A stretch of DNA of 35,524 nt from Dolosigranulum pigrum ATCC 51524 (GCF_000245815.1 NZ_JH601103.1:375019-410542); one strand, 5' to 3'. Positions 8,945 to 17,164 are shown, counted from the first letter of the stretch. Numbers and translations are program-made. The notes: a model not told the origin generated them from the letters alone.

Positions 8945-9003
8945 AAGGTGGAATGCTTTTAATTCGTGTGATGACCTAATTATTACACGGAAGCTCTCCT
9001 TTT
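8945..9003 (+). terminator. Possible terminator after levR
   Basis: An imperfect long hairpin (core CGTGTGAT against ATTACACG, flanked by TGCTT/AAGCT-like pairing) is followed by CCTTTTA. The stem is interrupted, so the call is tentative. Confidence 0.45.
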
Positions 9004-9055
9004 ATGTTTAATTATGTCACAAAAAGAATAAAAACATAGTTAATTTTCTAAATAC

Positions 9056-9082
9056 TTGACTTTTTAATTAGCGTTTTATAAT
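9056..9082 (+). promoter_or_regulatory. Promoter of the MFS transporter gene
   Basis: TTGACT (9056-9061) and TATAAT (9077-9082) are 15 bp apart in a very AT-rich stretch, slightly shorter than ideal. The start codon is 87 bases downstream. Confidence 0.5.
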
Positions 9083-9168
9083 ATTAAGTATAATGAATTA
9101 TCTAACTTAGCTTAATCATAAAAATAAAGCAATTCAAATTGATTTGCTAGATTGGACTGTGGCCAAAT

Positions 9169-10362
9169 ATGATCTCTCTTAAACAATATCCATCTAATTT
9201 TAGACAATTAATTTTGGGACGTTCTACATTAAATATCGGGGACAGTCTTTATTTGATTGCATTTTCTTTTGCATTAGTCGAAGTATATCATGTTTCAGAG
9301 ACGCAACTCGCACTCATTACATTGATTGGGAGGCTTCCCTTATTACTATCTTTTTTGTACGGTGGTTACATTAACCAACTCAACAATAAAAAAGCGTGGC
9401 TTATTCGAACACAATGGTTGCATGTCTTCTCCATTATCTTCGTAATAGTTGCTTATTTGTCTGAAGCACCCCTGATTATCATTTGTTTATTGAATGCTTC
9501 TTTTTATTTAATCAATAATGTACAAAACACACTCAATTCAACTATTGTTCCCTTATCCCTAAATAATGACCTTTCATTAATCAATAAATCCATTGACATA
9601 CAATACTTAACGAGCAATGTGCTTGATATTGCCAGCAATTTTTTGGCATCACTTTTACTCATTGTACTTGCTTATCACACCGTAATGGGCATCAGTCTCC
9701 CCATTATATTACTAGGTATTTACTTCTATACGAAACTAACTATTAATAATCAAGCAATTTCTCAAGAGAGTCGTCAAGGATTTTCATCCCAGCTAAAAAC
9801 AGGCATCCATTATTTCTTCTCAAAAAAAGATACTAGCTTAATTATAGTGATAGAAAGTTTTCTGAGCGGAGCAACTGATTTATTATTAACGTTAGCTCCC
9901 ATTTATTTATTGGATATTAATCTTAGTTTAGAATCAATCGGTGTTGTATTTGCATTGCAACGTGGGGCGGATTTTCTGGGGGCACTCTATGCCCCCAGAA
10001 TTAACATGCGACCTAAACATTTTTTCTATGTTGATTATCTAGTTTCTGGATTAATGCTCGTACTTGTATTTGTCATAGATAATGTTTGGATAAAGATGAT
10101 TTGTTATTTTATTGCCTTTTTTGTCATTGGTATATCTGGCAATATTTTTGAGAAAATGATTTATGAATCTTATGAACCTGACAAGTTAGCAGGGATATAT
10201 ACGATTATAAGTAGTTTGTTTTCATTTTTTGGAGTAGCCTTCTTACTTGTGCCATCTGTTTATTCCAACATCCACGTACTAGGCATTGGATTAAATAGTT
10301 TAACCATTATATTTGGTCTTGTTATTTTCATAAAGCTTAAAATGAAAAATAAATTTATATAA
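9169..10362 (+). CDS. MFS transporter
   Basis: A 397-residue membrane protein with about ten to twelve hydrophobic segments and short loops, typical of a major facilitator efflux or uptake carrier. The N-terminal motif LGRSTLNIGDSLYLIAFSFA and the loop GGYINQLNNKKAW resemble the MFS family with a conserved loop 2-3. The substrate is not readable. The coding sequence is clearly more AT-rich than the neighbouring levR and PTS genes, its ribosome site is weak, and the second copy of the inverted repeat follows it. This suggests later acquisition of the gene between the regulator and its target operon. Confidence 0.85.
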   Translation: MISLKQYPSNFRQLILGRSTLNIGDSLYLIAFSFALVEVYHVSETQLALITLIGRLPLLLSFLYGGYINQLNNKKAWLIRTQWLHVFSIIFVIVAYLSEAPLIIICLLNASFYLINNVQNTLNSTIVPLSLNNDLSLINKSIDIQYLTSNVLDIASNFLASLLLIVLAYHTVMGISLPIILLGIYFYTKLTINNQAISQESRQGFSSQLKTGIHYFFSKKDTSLIIVIESFLSGATDLLLTLAPIYLLDINLSLESIGVVFALQRGADFLGALYAPRINMRPKHFFYVDYLVSGLMLVLVFVIDNVWIKMICYFIAFFVIGISGNIFEKMIYESYEPDKLAGIYTIISSLFSFFGVAFLLVPSVYSNIHVLGIGLNSLTIIFGLVIFIKLKMKNKFI

Positions 10363-10378
10363 TTACCTTACTCATTTA

Positions 10379-10490
10379 GCTCTCCAATAGTTAGTGTTGG
10401 TCATCATAAAGTCAACACATTAGTAACGGAATAAATCGTTTGGTTTTATCTACTCCATAAGATGGATGGATAAAATCGAACGATTTTTCT
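10379..10490. repeat. Inverted-repeat copy B (IS-end or MITE-like)
   Basis: The second copy of the element at 238-347, in opposite orientation. On the plus strand it begins AGCTCTCCAATAGTTAGTG. It contains an imperfect internal dyad of the type AAATCGTTCGATTTTATC / GATAAAACCAAACGATTT on its reverse strand. It lies between the MFS gene and the PTS regulatory region. Confidence 0.75.
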
Positions 10491-10493
10491 GTT

Positions 10494-10515
10494 TATACAA
10501 GAAATTTTGTGTATA
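10494..10515. promoter_or_regulatory. Possible LevR half-site pair
   Basis: TATACAAG at the left and TGTGTATA at the right form an imperfect dyad with the same half-site as the levR promoter and the 15-bp palindrome at 10643. It could be an upstream activator site, but its distance to the -24/-12 promoter is large. Confidence 0.3.
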
Positions 10516-10642
10516 CCCGTATGTACTCTATTTTGGCTAATATTATTTCTTACATCATTCAACTCAATACCAGGTGCGATCAACTTATACTCATCTTGCA
10601 CCAAATTCATACGAGACAGATTGACTATATATACACAAACCG

Positions 10643-10681
10643 CTCTAATATATACACTTATTTTGTGTGTATATATTAGAG
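10643..10681. promoter_or_regulatory. Probable LevR upstream activator site
   Basis: A perfect 15-bp inverted repeat, CTCTAATATATACAC (10643-10657) and GTGTATATATTAGAG (10667-10681), is separated by nine bases. It is centred about 70-75 bp upstream of the -24/-12 promoter, the usual place for an enhancer site of a sigma-54 activator. Further TATACAC half-sites flank it. Confidence 0.7.
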
Positions 10682-10696
10682 TGTATACCAGAAGAA

Positions 10697-10728
10697 GACT
10701 GTCATATCAATGTTGATGGTCTTTTTTA
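10697..10728 (+). terminator. Possible weak terminator upstream of the PTS promoter
   Basis: AAGAC and GTCTT bracket an inner CAT...ATG hairpin and are followed by a T run. It could stop read-through into the sigma-54 promoter. The stem is short. Confidence 0.35.
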
Positions 10729-10730
10729 TA

Positions 10731-10746
10731 TTGGCACGGTTTTTGC
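10731..10746 (+). promoter_or_regulatory. Sigma-54 (-24/-12) promoter of the PTS operon
   Basis: The plus strand reads TTGGCACGGTTTTTGC, matching the sigma-54 consensus TGGCAC-N5-TTGC with the invariant GG at 10733-10734 and GC at 10745-10746 at the correct 10-bp spacing. Transcription should begin near 10758, about 44 bases before the first start codon. RpoN and its activator LevR are encoded 2-6 kb upstream. Confidence 0.92.
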
Positions 10747-10801
10747 TTATTAATAAGTGAGAGGTGACGTGTGTTTAATGTATACAGACAAGGAGGACAC
10801 G

Positions 10802-11293
10802 ATGGGGATCGAATTTGCACGGATTGATGACCGACTGATCCATGGCCAAGTTGCAGGACCGTGGACGAAGCATTTGCGCATTAATCGCATCATTGTGGTC
10901 AATGATCAAGTGGCTAATAGCGAGTTGCAGAAAGTTCTCTTAGCCCAAGCTGCTCCACCAGAAGTGAAGGCAAATGTTGTCACGGTGGAGAAGTTCATCC
11001 AAGTGGCCAAGCATCCCTTAATTATGGATGCAAAGATTATGTTGCTATTCAAAAATCCACAAGATGTCTTGCGCGTCTTGAAGCGGGCAATCTTTATCCC
11101 CTCAGTCAATGTTGGCGGGATGAAATTCACAGCTGGAAAACAAATGTTGACACATTTTATTTCGATTGATGAAGCTGATATTGCCGCCTTTCAAGCATTA
11201 GACAGACGACACGTTGAACTCGAAATTAGAAAAGTTCCTTCAGATCGGAAGCAATACTTAATGCCACTATTGAAAAAGGGACATTTCATCTAA
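10802..11293 (+). CDS. mptB: PTS mannose-family EIIB component
   Basis: Stand-alone phosphocarrier that takes phosphate from EIIA and passes it to the sugar during uptake through EIIC/EIID. The ATG at 10802 (MGIEFARIDD) follows AGGAGG at 10791; the longer frame has no ribosome site. The 163-residue protein has the family motif ARIDDRLIHGQV with the phosphorylated His at residue 14, and later VNVGGMKF. It is the first gene behind the sigma-54 promoter. A second EIIB domain is fused to EIIA in the next gene, so EIIB is duplicated, an arrangement I recall from the enterococcal mpt operon. Confidence 0.92.
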   Translation: MGIEFARIDDRLIHGQVAGPWTKHLRINRIIVVNDQVANSELQKVLLAQAAPPEVKANVVTVEKFIQVAKHPLIMDAKIMLLFKNPQDVLRVLKRAIFIPSVNVGGMKFTAGKQMLTHFISIDEADIAAFQALDRRHVELEIRKVPSDRKQYLMPLLKKGHFI

Positions 11294-11317
11294 CTCACAT
11301 TACTTAGGAGGGAAATT

Positions 11318-12295
11318 ATGGTTGGAATTATTTTAGCCAGTCACGGCGAATTTGCTAAAGGAATCTTACAGTCCGGTACGATGATTATCGGAGAACAAGA
11401 GCAAGTTGAAGCGGTGACGTTAATGCCGAATGAAGGTCCGAATGATATCCGCGAAAAACTACAACAAGCTGCAGAATCATTCGACACGGATGAGGTACTA
11501 TTTTTAGTTGATTTATGGGGAGGTACACCATTTAACCAAGCTAGTGCACTCTTTGAAGGGCACGAAGATACTTGGGCAATCGTCTCCGGATTAAACTTAC
11601 CGATGTTACTAGAAGCACTAGGCGCACGTTTCTCAACAGACTCAGCCCATGAAATTGCTCGATCAATTGTTCAATCAGCAAAAGATGCCATCTTGACCAA
11701 GCCGGAAGATCTTGCCCCTAAAGCAGAAGTCAACCCGGCAGATGCGCAAGTTGAACCAACCGGCGCACTACCAGAAGGAACCGTTGTCGGAGATGGTCGC
11801 ATTGATATTGGTCTCGCTCGTATTGACTCACGATTGTTGCACGGACAAGTTGCGACGTCATGGTCCAAAGATGTCAAACCGACCCGTATTATCGTTGTAT
11901 CAGATAACGTAGCCAATGATGAGTTGCGTAAGAACTTGATCACTCAAGCCGCACCACCAGGCATTAAAGCGAACGTTATCCCTATCCAGAAGATGATCGA
12001 TGTCTGGCATGACACTCGCTTCGGCAAGACTCGCGCACTACTTCTATTCGAAAATCCACAAGATTTACTAGAAGTCATTAAAGGTGGCGTCGGAATTAAC
12101 GAAATCAACTTAGGTTCAATGGCACACTCAGAAGGAAAATCTATGATTACCAATGCCTTAAGTGTCAACCAAAAAGATATCGAAACCTTCAAGGAATTAC
12201 GTGATCTGGGGGCAACATTCGATGTACGAAAAGTCCCAAGTGATTCACGTGCTGACTTGTGGAAATTATTGAAAAAAACAAAATACATGGATTAA
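11318..12295 (+). CDS. mptA: PTS mannose-family EIIAB component
   Basis: Fused cytoplasmic PTS protein. The N-terminal EIIA-Man domain (about residues 1-130) has the phosphorylated His9 in ILASHGEFA and the DLWGGTPFN signature. A linker of about 35 residues rich in Pro, Ala and Glu follows. The EIIB domain (about 163-325) has His175 in RLLHGQV. It shares strong similarity with the preceding stand-alone EIIB. AGGAGGG lies seven bases before the ATG and the next gene follows at 18 bases, so it is within one operon. Confidence 0.95.
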   Translation: MVGIILASHGEFAKGILQSGTMIIGEQEQVEAVTLMPNEGPNDIREKLQQAAESFDTDEVLFLVDLWGGTPFNQASALFEGHEDTWAIVSGLNLPMLLEALGARFSTDSAHEIARSIVQSAKDAILTKPEDLAPKAEVNPADAQVEPTGALPEGTVVGDGRIDIGLARIDSRLLHGQVATSWSKDVKPTRIIVVSDNVANDELRKNLITQAAPPGIKANVIPIQKMIDVWHDTRFGKTRALLLFENPQDLLEVIKGGVGINEINLGSMAHSEGKSMITNALSVNQKDIETFKELRDLGATFDVRKVPSDSRADLWKLLKKTKYMD

Positions 12296-12313
12296 TATAA
12301 GGAGGGAATATTG

Positions 12314-13111
12314 ATGGACTTTATTACATTATTATTAGTTATCATTGCTGCGATGTTAGCCGGGATGGAAGGGGTATTGGATCAATTCCAGTTCCACCAG
12401 CCGATTGTCGCTTGTACATTAATCGGTCTAGCTACCGGAAATGTTGAAATGGGGATTTTACTCGGAGGAAGCTTACAGTTTATTGCAGTAGGTTGGATGA
12501 ATATCGGAGCAGCGATTGCTCCAGATGCAGCGATGGCTTCTGTTGCCAGTGCGATCTTAGTGACCTACCACGGTGCCAGTATTCAAGAAGGGATTGCCTT
12601 AGCGATTCCACTAGCTGTTGCGGGACAAGTATTAACGATGTTCGTTCGTACCATTACTGTTGCTTTATCTCACGGAGCTGACCGCCAAGCAGAAAAAGGC
12701 TCAATCTTCGGAGTCGAAATGTACCACTACTCTGCACTACTCTTACAAGGATTACGTATTACTATTCCAGCAATTATTATCTTAAGTGTTCCACCACAAT
12801 TAGTAACTGATGCCTTGAACTCTATTCCAGACTGGTTGACCGGTGGATTAGCAGTCGGTGGTGGTATGATCGTAGCAGTTGGTTACGCGATGGTTATTAA
12901 CATGATGGCAACTCCAATTCTTTGGTTATTCTTCGCACTTGGCTTTGCACTAGCAGCTGTCAGTGAATTGAACTTAATCGCAATGGGAATTATCGGTGTT
13001 GTCGCAGCACTTCTCTACATCCACTTAGCACCACAATTCAACCAAGGTGGCGGTGGAGGCGGGAACGCATCCGGCAATGACCCACTCGATGATATATTGA
13101 ATGATTACTAG
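12314..13111 (+). CDS. mptC: PTS mannose-family EIIC component
   Basis: Membrane permease subunit forming the sugar channel with EIID. The ATG at 12314 has GGAGGG seven bases upstream, better than the TTG three bases earlier. The protein is about 265 residues with multiple hydrophobic segments and the family segment GLATGNVEMGILLGGSLQF. It ends in a glycine-rich tail (GGGGGG) and acidic PLDDILNDY. EIIC/EIID proteins of this family are known receptors of class IIa bacteriocins in Listeria, lactococci and enterococci, which is of interest given the bacteriocin-like remnants in this window. Confidence 0.95.
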   Translation: MDFITLLLVIIAAMLAGMEGVLDQFQFHQPIVACTLIGLATGNVEMGILLGGSLQFIAVGWMNIGAAIAPDAAMASVASAILVTYHGASIQEGIALAIPLAVAGQVLTMFVRTITVALSHGADRQAEKGSIFGVEMYHYSALLLQGLRITIPAIIILSVPPQLVTDALNSIPDWLTGGLAVGGGMIVAVGYAMVINMMATPILWLFFALGFALAAVSELNLIAMGIIGVVAALLYIHLAPQFNQGGGGGGNASGNDPLDDILNDY

Positions 13112-13126
13112 AAGGAGAGTTGACTA

Positions 13127-14077
13127 ATGAGTGAACAACAAAATCAATCCATTAAATTAACAAAAGCTGATCGATTAAAAGTTTTTTGGCGTCACCAATA
13201 CTTACAAGCTGCCTGGAACTTTGAACGTATGCAGAACGTTGGATTTGCTTATTCTTTAATTCCGGCGATCAAAAAATTATACAAAGATGATAAAGACGAA
13301 CAACGTGAAGCCTTGAAGCGTCACTTAGAATTCTACAACACCCACCCTTACGTCTCTGCTCCAGTTCTTGGGGTAACCTTAACCTTAGAGGAAGAGCGTG
13401 CGAATGGGAAAGCGATCGATAATGCTGCGATTCAAGGGGTTAAGATCGGGATGATGGGCCCACTTGCCGGGGTTGGGGATCCTATTTTCTGGGGAACCTT
13501 GCGCCCAGTGCTTGGTGCCTTTGCCGCTTCTCTTGCGCTGACTGGAAGTTGGTTAGGGCCACTATTCTTCTTCCTCGCATGGAATATTATCCGTATGTTA
13601 TTCTTATGGTACACACAAGAACTAGGCTACATTCAAGGAGGGAACATCACCGATAACTTAGGTGGTGGCTTGATGAAAAAACTAACCCAAGGCGCTTCCG
13701 TCTTAGGGATGTTCATCATGGGGGTTCTCGTCCCACGATGGACCAGCATGAACTTCCCGATTGTCCTCAGTCAAGTAGATGTTGCCAAAGATGAAATGGT
13801 TGACTTCTCAGGAATTGCTGAAGCCGCGAATAAAGGCATTCTATCTGGCGATCAATTGCGTGAATTCTACCACAGCTTATCCAGTGGTATGAGTATTGAT
13901 CCGATGAAGACTGTTACACTTCAAGGAACCTTAGATGACTTACTACCAGGGATTGCACCACTTCTTTTAACCCTTTTTGTTGTCTGGTTACTCCGTAAGA
14001 AAGTCAACCCAATTACAATTATCTTAGGCTTATTCGTTGTCGGAACCATTGCTTACGTTCTCGGCATTATGGCTTAA
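13127..14077 (+). CDS. mptD: PTS mannose-family EIID component
   Basis: Second membrane subunit of the mannose-family transporter. The 316-residue protein has the EIID signature GPLAGVGDPIFWGTLRP near residues 109-125, a long hydrophilic N-terminus and hydrophobic segments mainly in the middle and at the C-terminus. GAAGGAGAG precedes the ATG and only 15 bases separate it from the EIIC stop, so the four PTS genes form an operon. A long hairpin after it closes the transcript. Confidence 0.95.
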   Translation: MSEQQNQSIKLTKADRLKVFWRHQYLQAAWNFERMQNVGFAYSLIPAIKKLYKDDKDEQREALKRHLEFYNTHPYVSAPVLGVTLTLEEERANGKAIDNAAIQGVKIGMMGPLAGVGDPIFWGTLRPVLGAFAASLALTGSWLGPLFFFLAWNIIRMLFLWYTQELGYIQGGNITDNLGGGLMKKLTQGASVLGMFIMGVLVPRWTSMNFPIVLSQVDVAKDEMVDFSGIAEAANKGILSGDQLREFYHSLSSGMSIDPMKTVTLQGTLDDLLPGIAPLLLTLFVVWLLRKKVNPITIILGLFVVGTIAYVLGIMA

Positions 14078-14108
14078 CTAGATCTTTTTAAATAATATAC
14101 TGATGTTC

Positions 14109-14139
14109 AACCGAGATAACTACCGGGTGATATTCGGTT
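14109..14139 (+). other. Small hairpin after the PTS operon
   Basis: AACCGA and TCGGTT form a six-bp inverted repeat ahead of the main hairpin. It may be part of the 3' untranslated structure. Confidence 0.3.
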
Positions 14140-14148
14140 AAGCATTAA

Positions 14149-14202
14149 AATAGCCCCTTTTCTTCATGCTAGTCTTTTATCTACTGAAGAAAAGGGGTTA
14201 TT
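14149..14202 (+). terminator. Terminator or stem-loop closing the PTS operon
   Basis: An 18-bp stem (14149-14166 with 14185-14202, one wobble) containing AGCCCCTTTTCTTCA encloses an 18-base loop. The T tract after it is weak (TTATTTATAG), so it may also serve as a stabilising 3' hairpin. Confidence 0.7.
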
Positions 14203-14304
14203 ATTTATAGCCATGGAATCATAAGATATTATTGTTATTACTAAATATGTTCGGTATAATAAAGCTAATCATTCACTCATTAATAAATAACCGAAAGGCA
14301 GGAT

Positions 14305-14820
14305 ATGATGGCTCTCATTAATTATAAACAAGCACAACTATTAGAATATTCACTGGAAGTGTTCAATGCAGCACTCCGCGTCAAAAACTATACCCAAGAA
14401 CAAACATTTGAACCATTAACGATGGTCTTTAAAGATGATGCGGATATTTTTACAGCTCATTCATTACGATACAAAAAACTGGGCTCATTTGCATGTGGTA
14501 ACTTTGATGCTAACTCACTGCATGTCAATGAAACCCAACATGACTTTAGAGACTGGGAAACCGAACCATCACTGAAACATATTCGCCATAAAATTGATAC
14601 AATAACTAACAGTGACAAAAATATTGATAAGCTATTAGACTATCCAGAATATTTAATGGAATTCCTAGTCGACTTCGTACACACTCACGAAAACCCGATC
14701 GACCAACCCCGTTATTGGTATAATTACCGCTCACTCAAGCATAACATTACATTTGATTTTAAAAAACATATTGATGGCACAAAATACGAACCCATTAGTA
14801 TCATATACCAAAGTGAATAA
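14305..14820 (+). CDS. Hypothetical protein
   Basis: A 171-residue soluble protein (from the first of two adjacent ATG codons) preceded by AGGCAGG. It is rich in Tyr, Phe, His and charged residues, with no signal peptide, no membrane segment and no motif that I recognise. A bidirectional terminator follows it and a long hairpin precedes it, so it appears to be transcribed alone. Codon use looks normal for the genome. Function unknown. Confidence 0.75.
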   Translation: MMALINYKQAQLLEYSLEVFNAALRVKNYTQEQTFEPLTMVFKDDADIFTAHSLRYKKLGSFACGNFDANSLHVNETQHDFRDWETEPSLKHIRHKIDTITNSDKNIDKLLDYPEYLMEFLVDFVHTHENPIDQPRYWYNYRSLKHNITFDFKKHIDGTKYEPISIIYQSE

Positions 14821-14865
14821 TCTAATGAATGAACGACCCACCATAGAATAACTTATATCACCTAA

Positions 14866-14916
14866 AAAAAATCGCAATGTACCCAGCCAACCGCTGCTGA
14901 GTTCATTGCGATTTTT
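14866..14916. terminator. Bidirectional terminator
   Basis: AAAAATCGCAATG (left) and CATTGCGATTTTT (right) form a perfect stem with A and T runs on both sides, so it can end transcription from the hypothetical gene on plus and from the amylase on minus. Confidence 0.85.
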
Positions 14917-14939
14917 AGAATACTACAACTGCTGAGATG

Positions 14940-14964
14940 TGTGAGAGTTTTTCTTCTCTCGCAC
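14940..14964 (-). other. Hairpin downstream of the amylase gene
   Basis: GTGTGAGAG and CTCTCGCAC pair around a short T-rich loop with one mismatch. It lies between the amylase stop and the bidirectional terminator. Confidence 0.35.
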
Positions 14965-15037
14965 CTTTTGAGCTCGCTCAGAATACACCTAGACGCACGA
15001 CAAAAACTAATTGATCTAAGTCATTTAGATATTTATT

Positions 15038-16510
15038 CTAGGCTAACGTAGACTGTTGCTTGTCTTCCGGCACCCAGACTGAAATTGATCCGCCATTAAC
15101 CGGGAAGACGGCTGTACCATCTTCTTCAATCGTTATCTTCTCTTCACGGTGACCGACTAGATCGGTATATACTTCTCCCGCATGGTGCTCTCCAACAGAC
15201 ATCTGCTTCGCATTCTCATCACCACTAGAGATCACCACCGCACACCCACACGGATGCTCTGGCGTTCCCGCTCGTGTAAACCCAATACAGCGCGAATCAT
15301 CCAGGTACTTCTTCATCTCTCCATAAGCATATTCCTTACGCGCATACATCAAGCACTCCAAACAGTCCCGATGTCCCTCATACTCGATATTCTGATACCC
15401 ATAATAATCCGGATAATACACGCACGGATAACCATAATCACTCAGTAGAATAATACCATACGCAATCGGCTTAAACCATGGCTCGATGAAGCTCTCCAAT
15501 GACTGCCCTGGCTGCGAATCATGATTATCAACGAACGTAACGGCATGCAAGGGATTATCTCGGTAAAGTGTCCCATCAAACAGCTGGCACAGATCATATG
15601 CATCTGGATTCACCGATGCCTCATGCAACCCGTAATGGAACCGTACATCCATCAGATGAATATCATAGCCATGTTGAGCCAAATAATGATTCAATGCTTC
15701 CGGATCCTGATCCCAATACTCCGCTACAAAGAAAAAATCTTCTCCAAACTCTGCTCTCACATAGTCCACCAATTCATCCATAAAACTCGCATGAATATGC
15801 TTCACCGCATCTAGGCGAATCCCATCAATCCCAGTCTCTTCGATGAACCATTTAATCCATGCTTTCGTTTCTTCAATAACTTCGGGATGATGATAATCTA
15901 CATTGGCAAACATTAAATAATCATAGTTCCCAAACTCATCAGATACCTCACCATCTGCTGCCCAACGCTTGCCTTCTCCAACAATGCGATAAACACCTGA
16001 CTTCCCCGTCTTCACATCCTCTGAAACACCTGTAAAGTGATACCAATGCCAATGAAAATCTGAATAAGTTCCTGCCCGTCCCGGAAAAGTAAACTTCGTC
16101 CATGATTCAATCTCATGCTCATCACTAATATCTTGATTACGATTCTGTTCATCTACCTGTACAGCTGGGAAAGTCTCTGTTGCATCTGCTCCCGCTTTAT
16201 GATTTAACACGACATCCGCATACGCTCGGATTCCATACTTATGTAGCTCCTCAATTGCTGCTAACAACTCTTCTTTCGTTCCGTATTTCGTCCGTGTCGT
16301 CCCCTTCTGATCGAACTCCCCTAAGTCATACAAATCATATACACCATAACCAACATCATCTTGATTCATCGCCTTAAAACAAGGCGGAAACCAAATCGAT
16401 GTCACCCCAATCTCACTTAAGTGTTTCGCTTCATTCTTTAACCGTTCCCAATGCTTGCCATCATTGGCTAATTCCCACTCAAAATACTGCATCATAATCC
16501 CATTTTGCAT
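15038..16510 (-). CDS. Cytoplasmic alpha-amylase (GH13)
   Basis: Hydrolyses internal alpha-1,4 bonds of starch or glycogen-type polymers and maltodextrins. The 490-residue protein has no signal peptide and so is intracellular, as with the E. coli AmyA type of GH13 subfamily 5. All four catalytic regions are present: DVVLNH at 99-104, IRLDAVKH with nucleophile Asp234, FVAEYW with Glu264 and FVDNHD with Asp331. Length and order match the family. It is transcribed alone, divergently from the YtxH gene, with GAAGGGCG before the ATG. No catabolite-repression site was obvious upstream. Confidence 0.95.
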   Translation of the reverse strand: MQNGIMMQYFEWELANDGKHWERLKNEAKHLSEIGVTSIWFPPCFKAMNQDDVGYGVYDLYDLGEFDQKGTTRTKYGTKEELLAAIEELHKYGIRAYADVVLNHKAGADATETFPAVQVDEQNRNQDISDEHEIESWTKFTFPGRAGTYSDFHWHWYHFTGVSEDVKTGKSGVYRIVGEGKRWAADGEVSDEFGNYDYLMFANVDYHHPEVIEETKAWIKWFIEETGIDGIRLDAVKHIHASFMDELVDYVRAEFGEDFFFVAEYWDQDPEALNHYLAQHGYDIHLMDVRFHYGLHEASVNPDAYDLCQLFDGTLYRDNPLHAVTFVDNHDSQPGQSLESFIEPWFKPIAYGIILLSDYGYPCVYYPDYYGYQNIEYEGHRDCLECLMYARKEYAYGEMKKYLDDSRCIGFTRAGTPEHPCGCAVVISSGDENAKQMSVGEHHAGEVYTDLVGHREEKITIEEDGTAVFPVNGGSISVWVPEDKQQSTLA

Positions 16511-16602
16511 TTTAAAACGCCCTTCTGTAACTTATTAATACATATCATAACAAAAATTTAAATTTTTTCCCATTTATAGTTTTCTATTAGGAACTTTTCA
16601 GT

Positions 16603-16608
16603 TATAAT
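16603..16608 (+). promoter_or_regulatory. Promoter -10 box of the ytxH-like gene
   Basis: A TATAAT hexamer lies 45 bp before the ATG at 16653. No good -35 box is seen at the expected distance, so an accessory regulator or another sigma factor could be involved. Confidence 0.4.
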
Positions 16609-16652
16609 GGAGACAGCATTAACAAAATATTATACAATTAGGAGGGCACATT

Positions 16653-17063
16653 ATGTCATTTTCATCATTTATTAAAGGAAGCTTATTCGGTGCTGGATTA
16701 GCATTGTTATTTGCTCCAAAGAGTGGTAAAGAAACACGTGAAGAGCTACGTCAGAAATTCGAAGAGTCTAAAGAGGCTGCCAGTGAATACGCTGAATTAG
16801 CACGTGAAAAAGGTGAAGAAGTCGGAGCAGCTGCTTCAGAAGCATCTGAAAACATCCGTATTACTTTATCTGAGTCAGCAAAAGACTTGCGCGAATCTTT
16901 AAACGAAACATCTGAGCAATTAAAAGAAGACGCGAAAGATCTTAAAAAAGACGTTAAAGATGCGGCTAAAGACGTTAAAGAAGACGTTGAAGACGCAGCT
17001 GAAGATGTCAAAGATGAAGCAAAAGACGCTAAAAAAGACGTCGAAAAAAAAGCTAAGAAATAA
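16653..17063 (+). CDS. YtxH domain-containing protein
   Basis: A 136-residue protein starting with a hydrophobic segment (FIKGSLFGAGLALLFAPKSGKE, residues 6-27), the hallmark of YtxH-type proteins. The rest is a highly charged helix of Lys, Asp, Glu and Ala. From about residue 85 it repeats DVKDAAKDVKEDVEDAAEDV-like units with an 11-residue rhythm, similar to late-embryogenesis-abundant proteins. These family members are often induced by general or envelope stress. RBS AGGAGGG is strong. A terminator follows. Function in the cell is not well defined. Confidence 0.85.
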   Translation: MSFSSFIKGSLFGAGLALLFAPKSGKETREELRQKFEESKEAASEYAELAREKGEEVGAAASEASENIRITLSESAKDLRESLNETSEQLKEDAKDLKKDVKDAAKDVKEDVEDAAEDVKDEAKDAKKDVEKKAKK

Positions 17064-17071
17064 GCATCAAA

Positions 17072-17107
17072 AACGGAACTCGGCTATTTAGTCGAGTTCT
17101 TTTTTTT
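17072..17107 (+). terminator. Terminator after the ytxH-like gene
   Basis: GGAACTCG and CGAGTTCT form a stem with a short loop, followed by a run of eight T residues. Confidence 0.85.
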
Positions 17108-17128
17108 GCGTTATATTTAAGTCACATA

Positions 17129-17160
17129 AAAAAGTGCCAACAAACTTATCGGCACTTTTT
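17129..17160 (-). terminator. Terminator after the fucosidase gene
   Basis: AAAAAGTGCC (17129-17138) and GGCACTTTTT (17151-17160) form a 10-bp stem immediately after the minus-strand gene; the sequence is also able to stop plus-strand transcripts. Confidence 0.8.
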
Positions 17161-17164
17161 GTCA

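Noticed and set aside
10507..10716. 69-residue open frame across the PTS regulatory region
   Set aside because: It overlaps the palindromic activator site, has no ribosome site and its composition follows the repeated TATACAC sequence.
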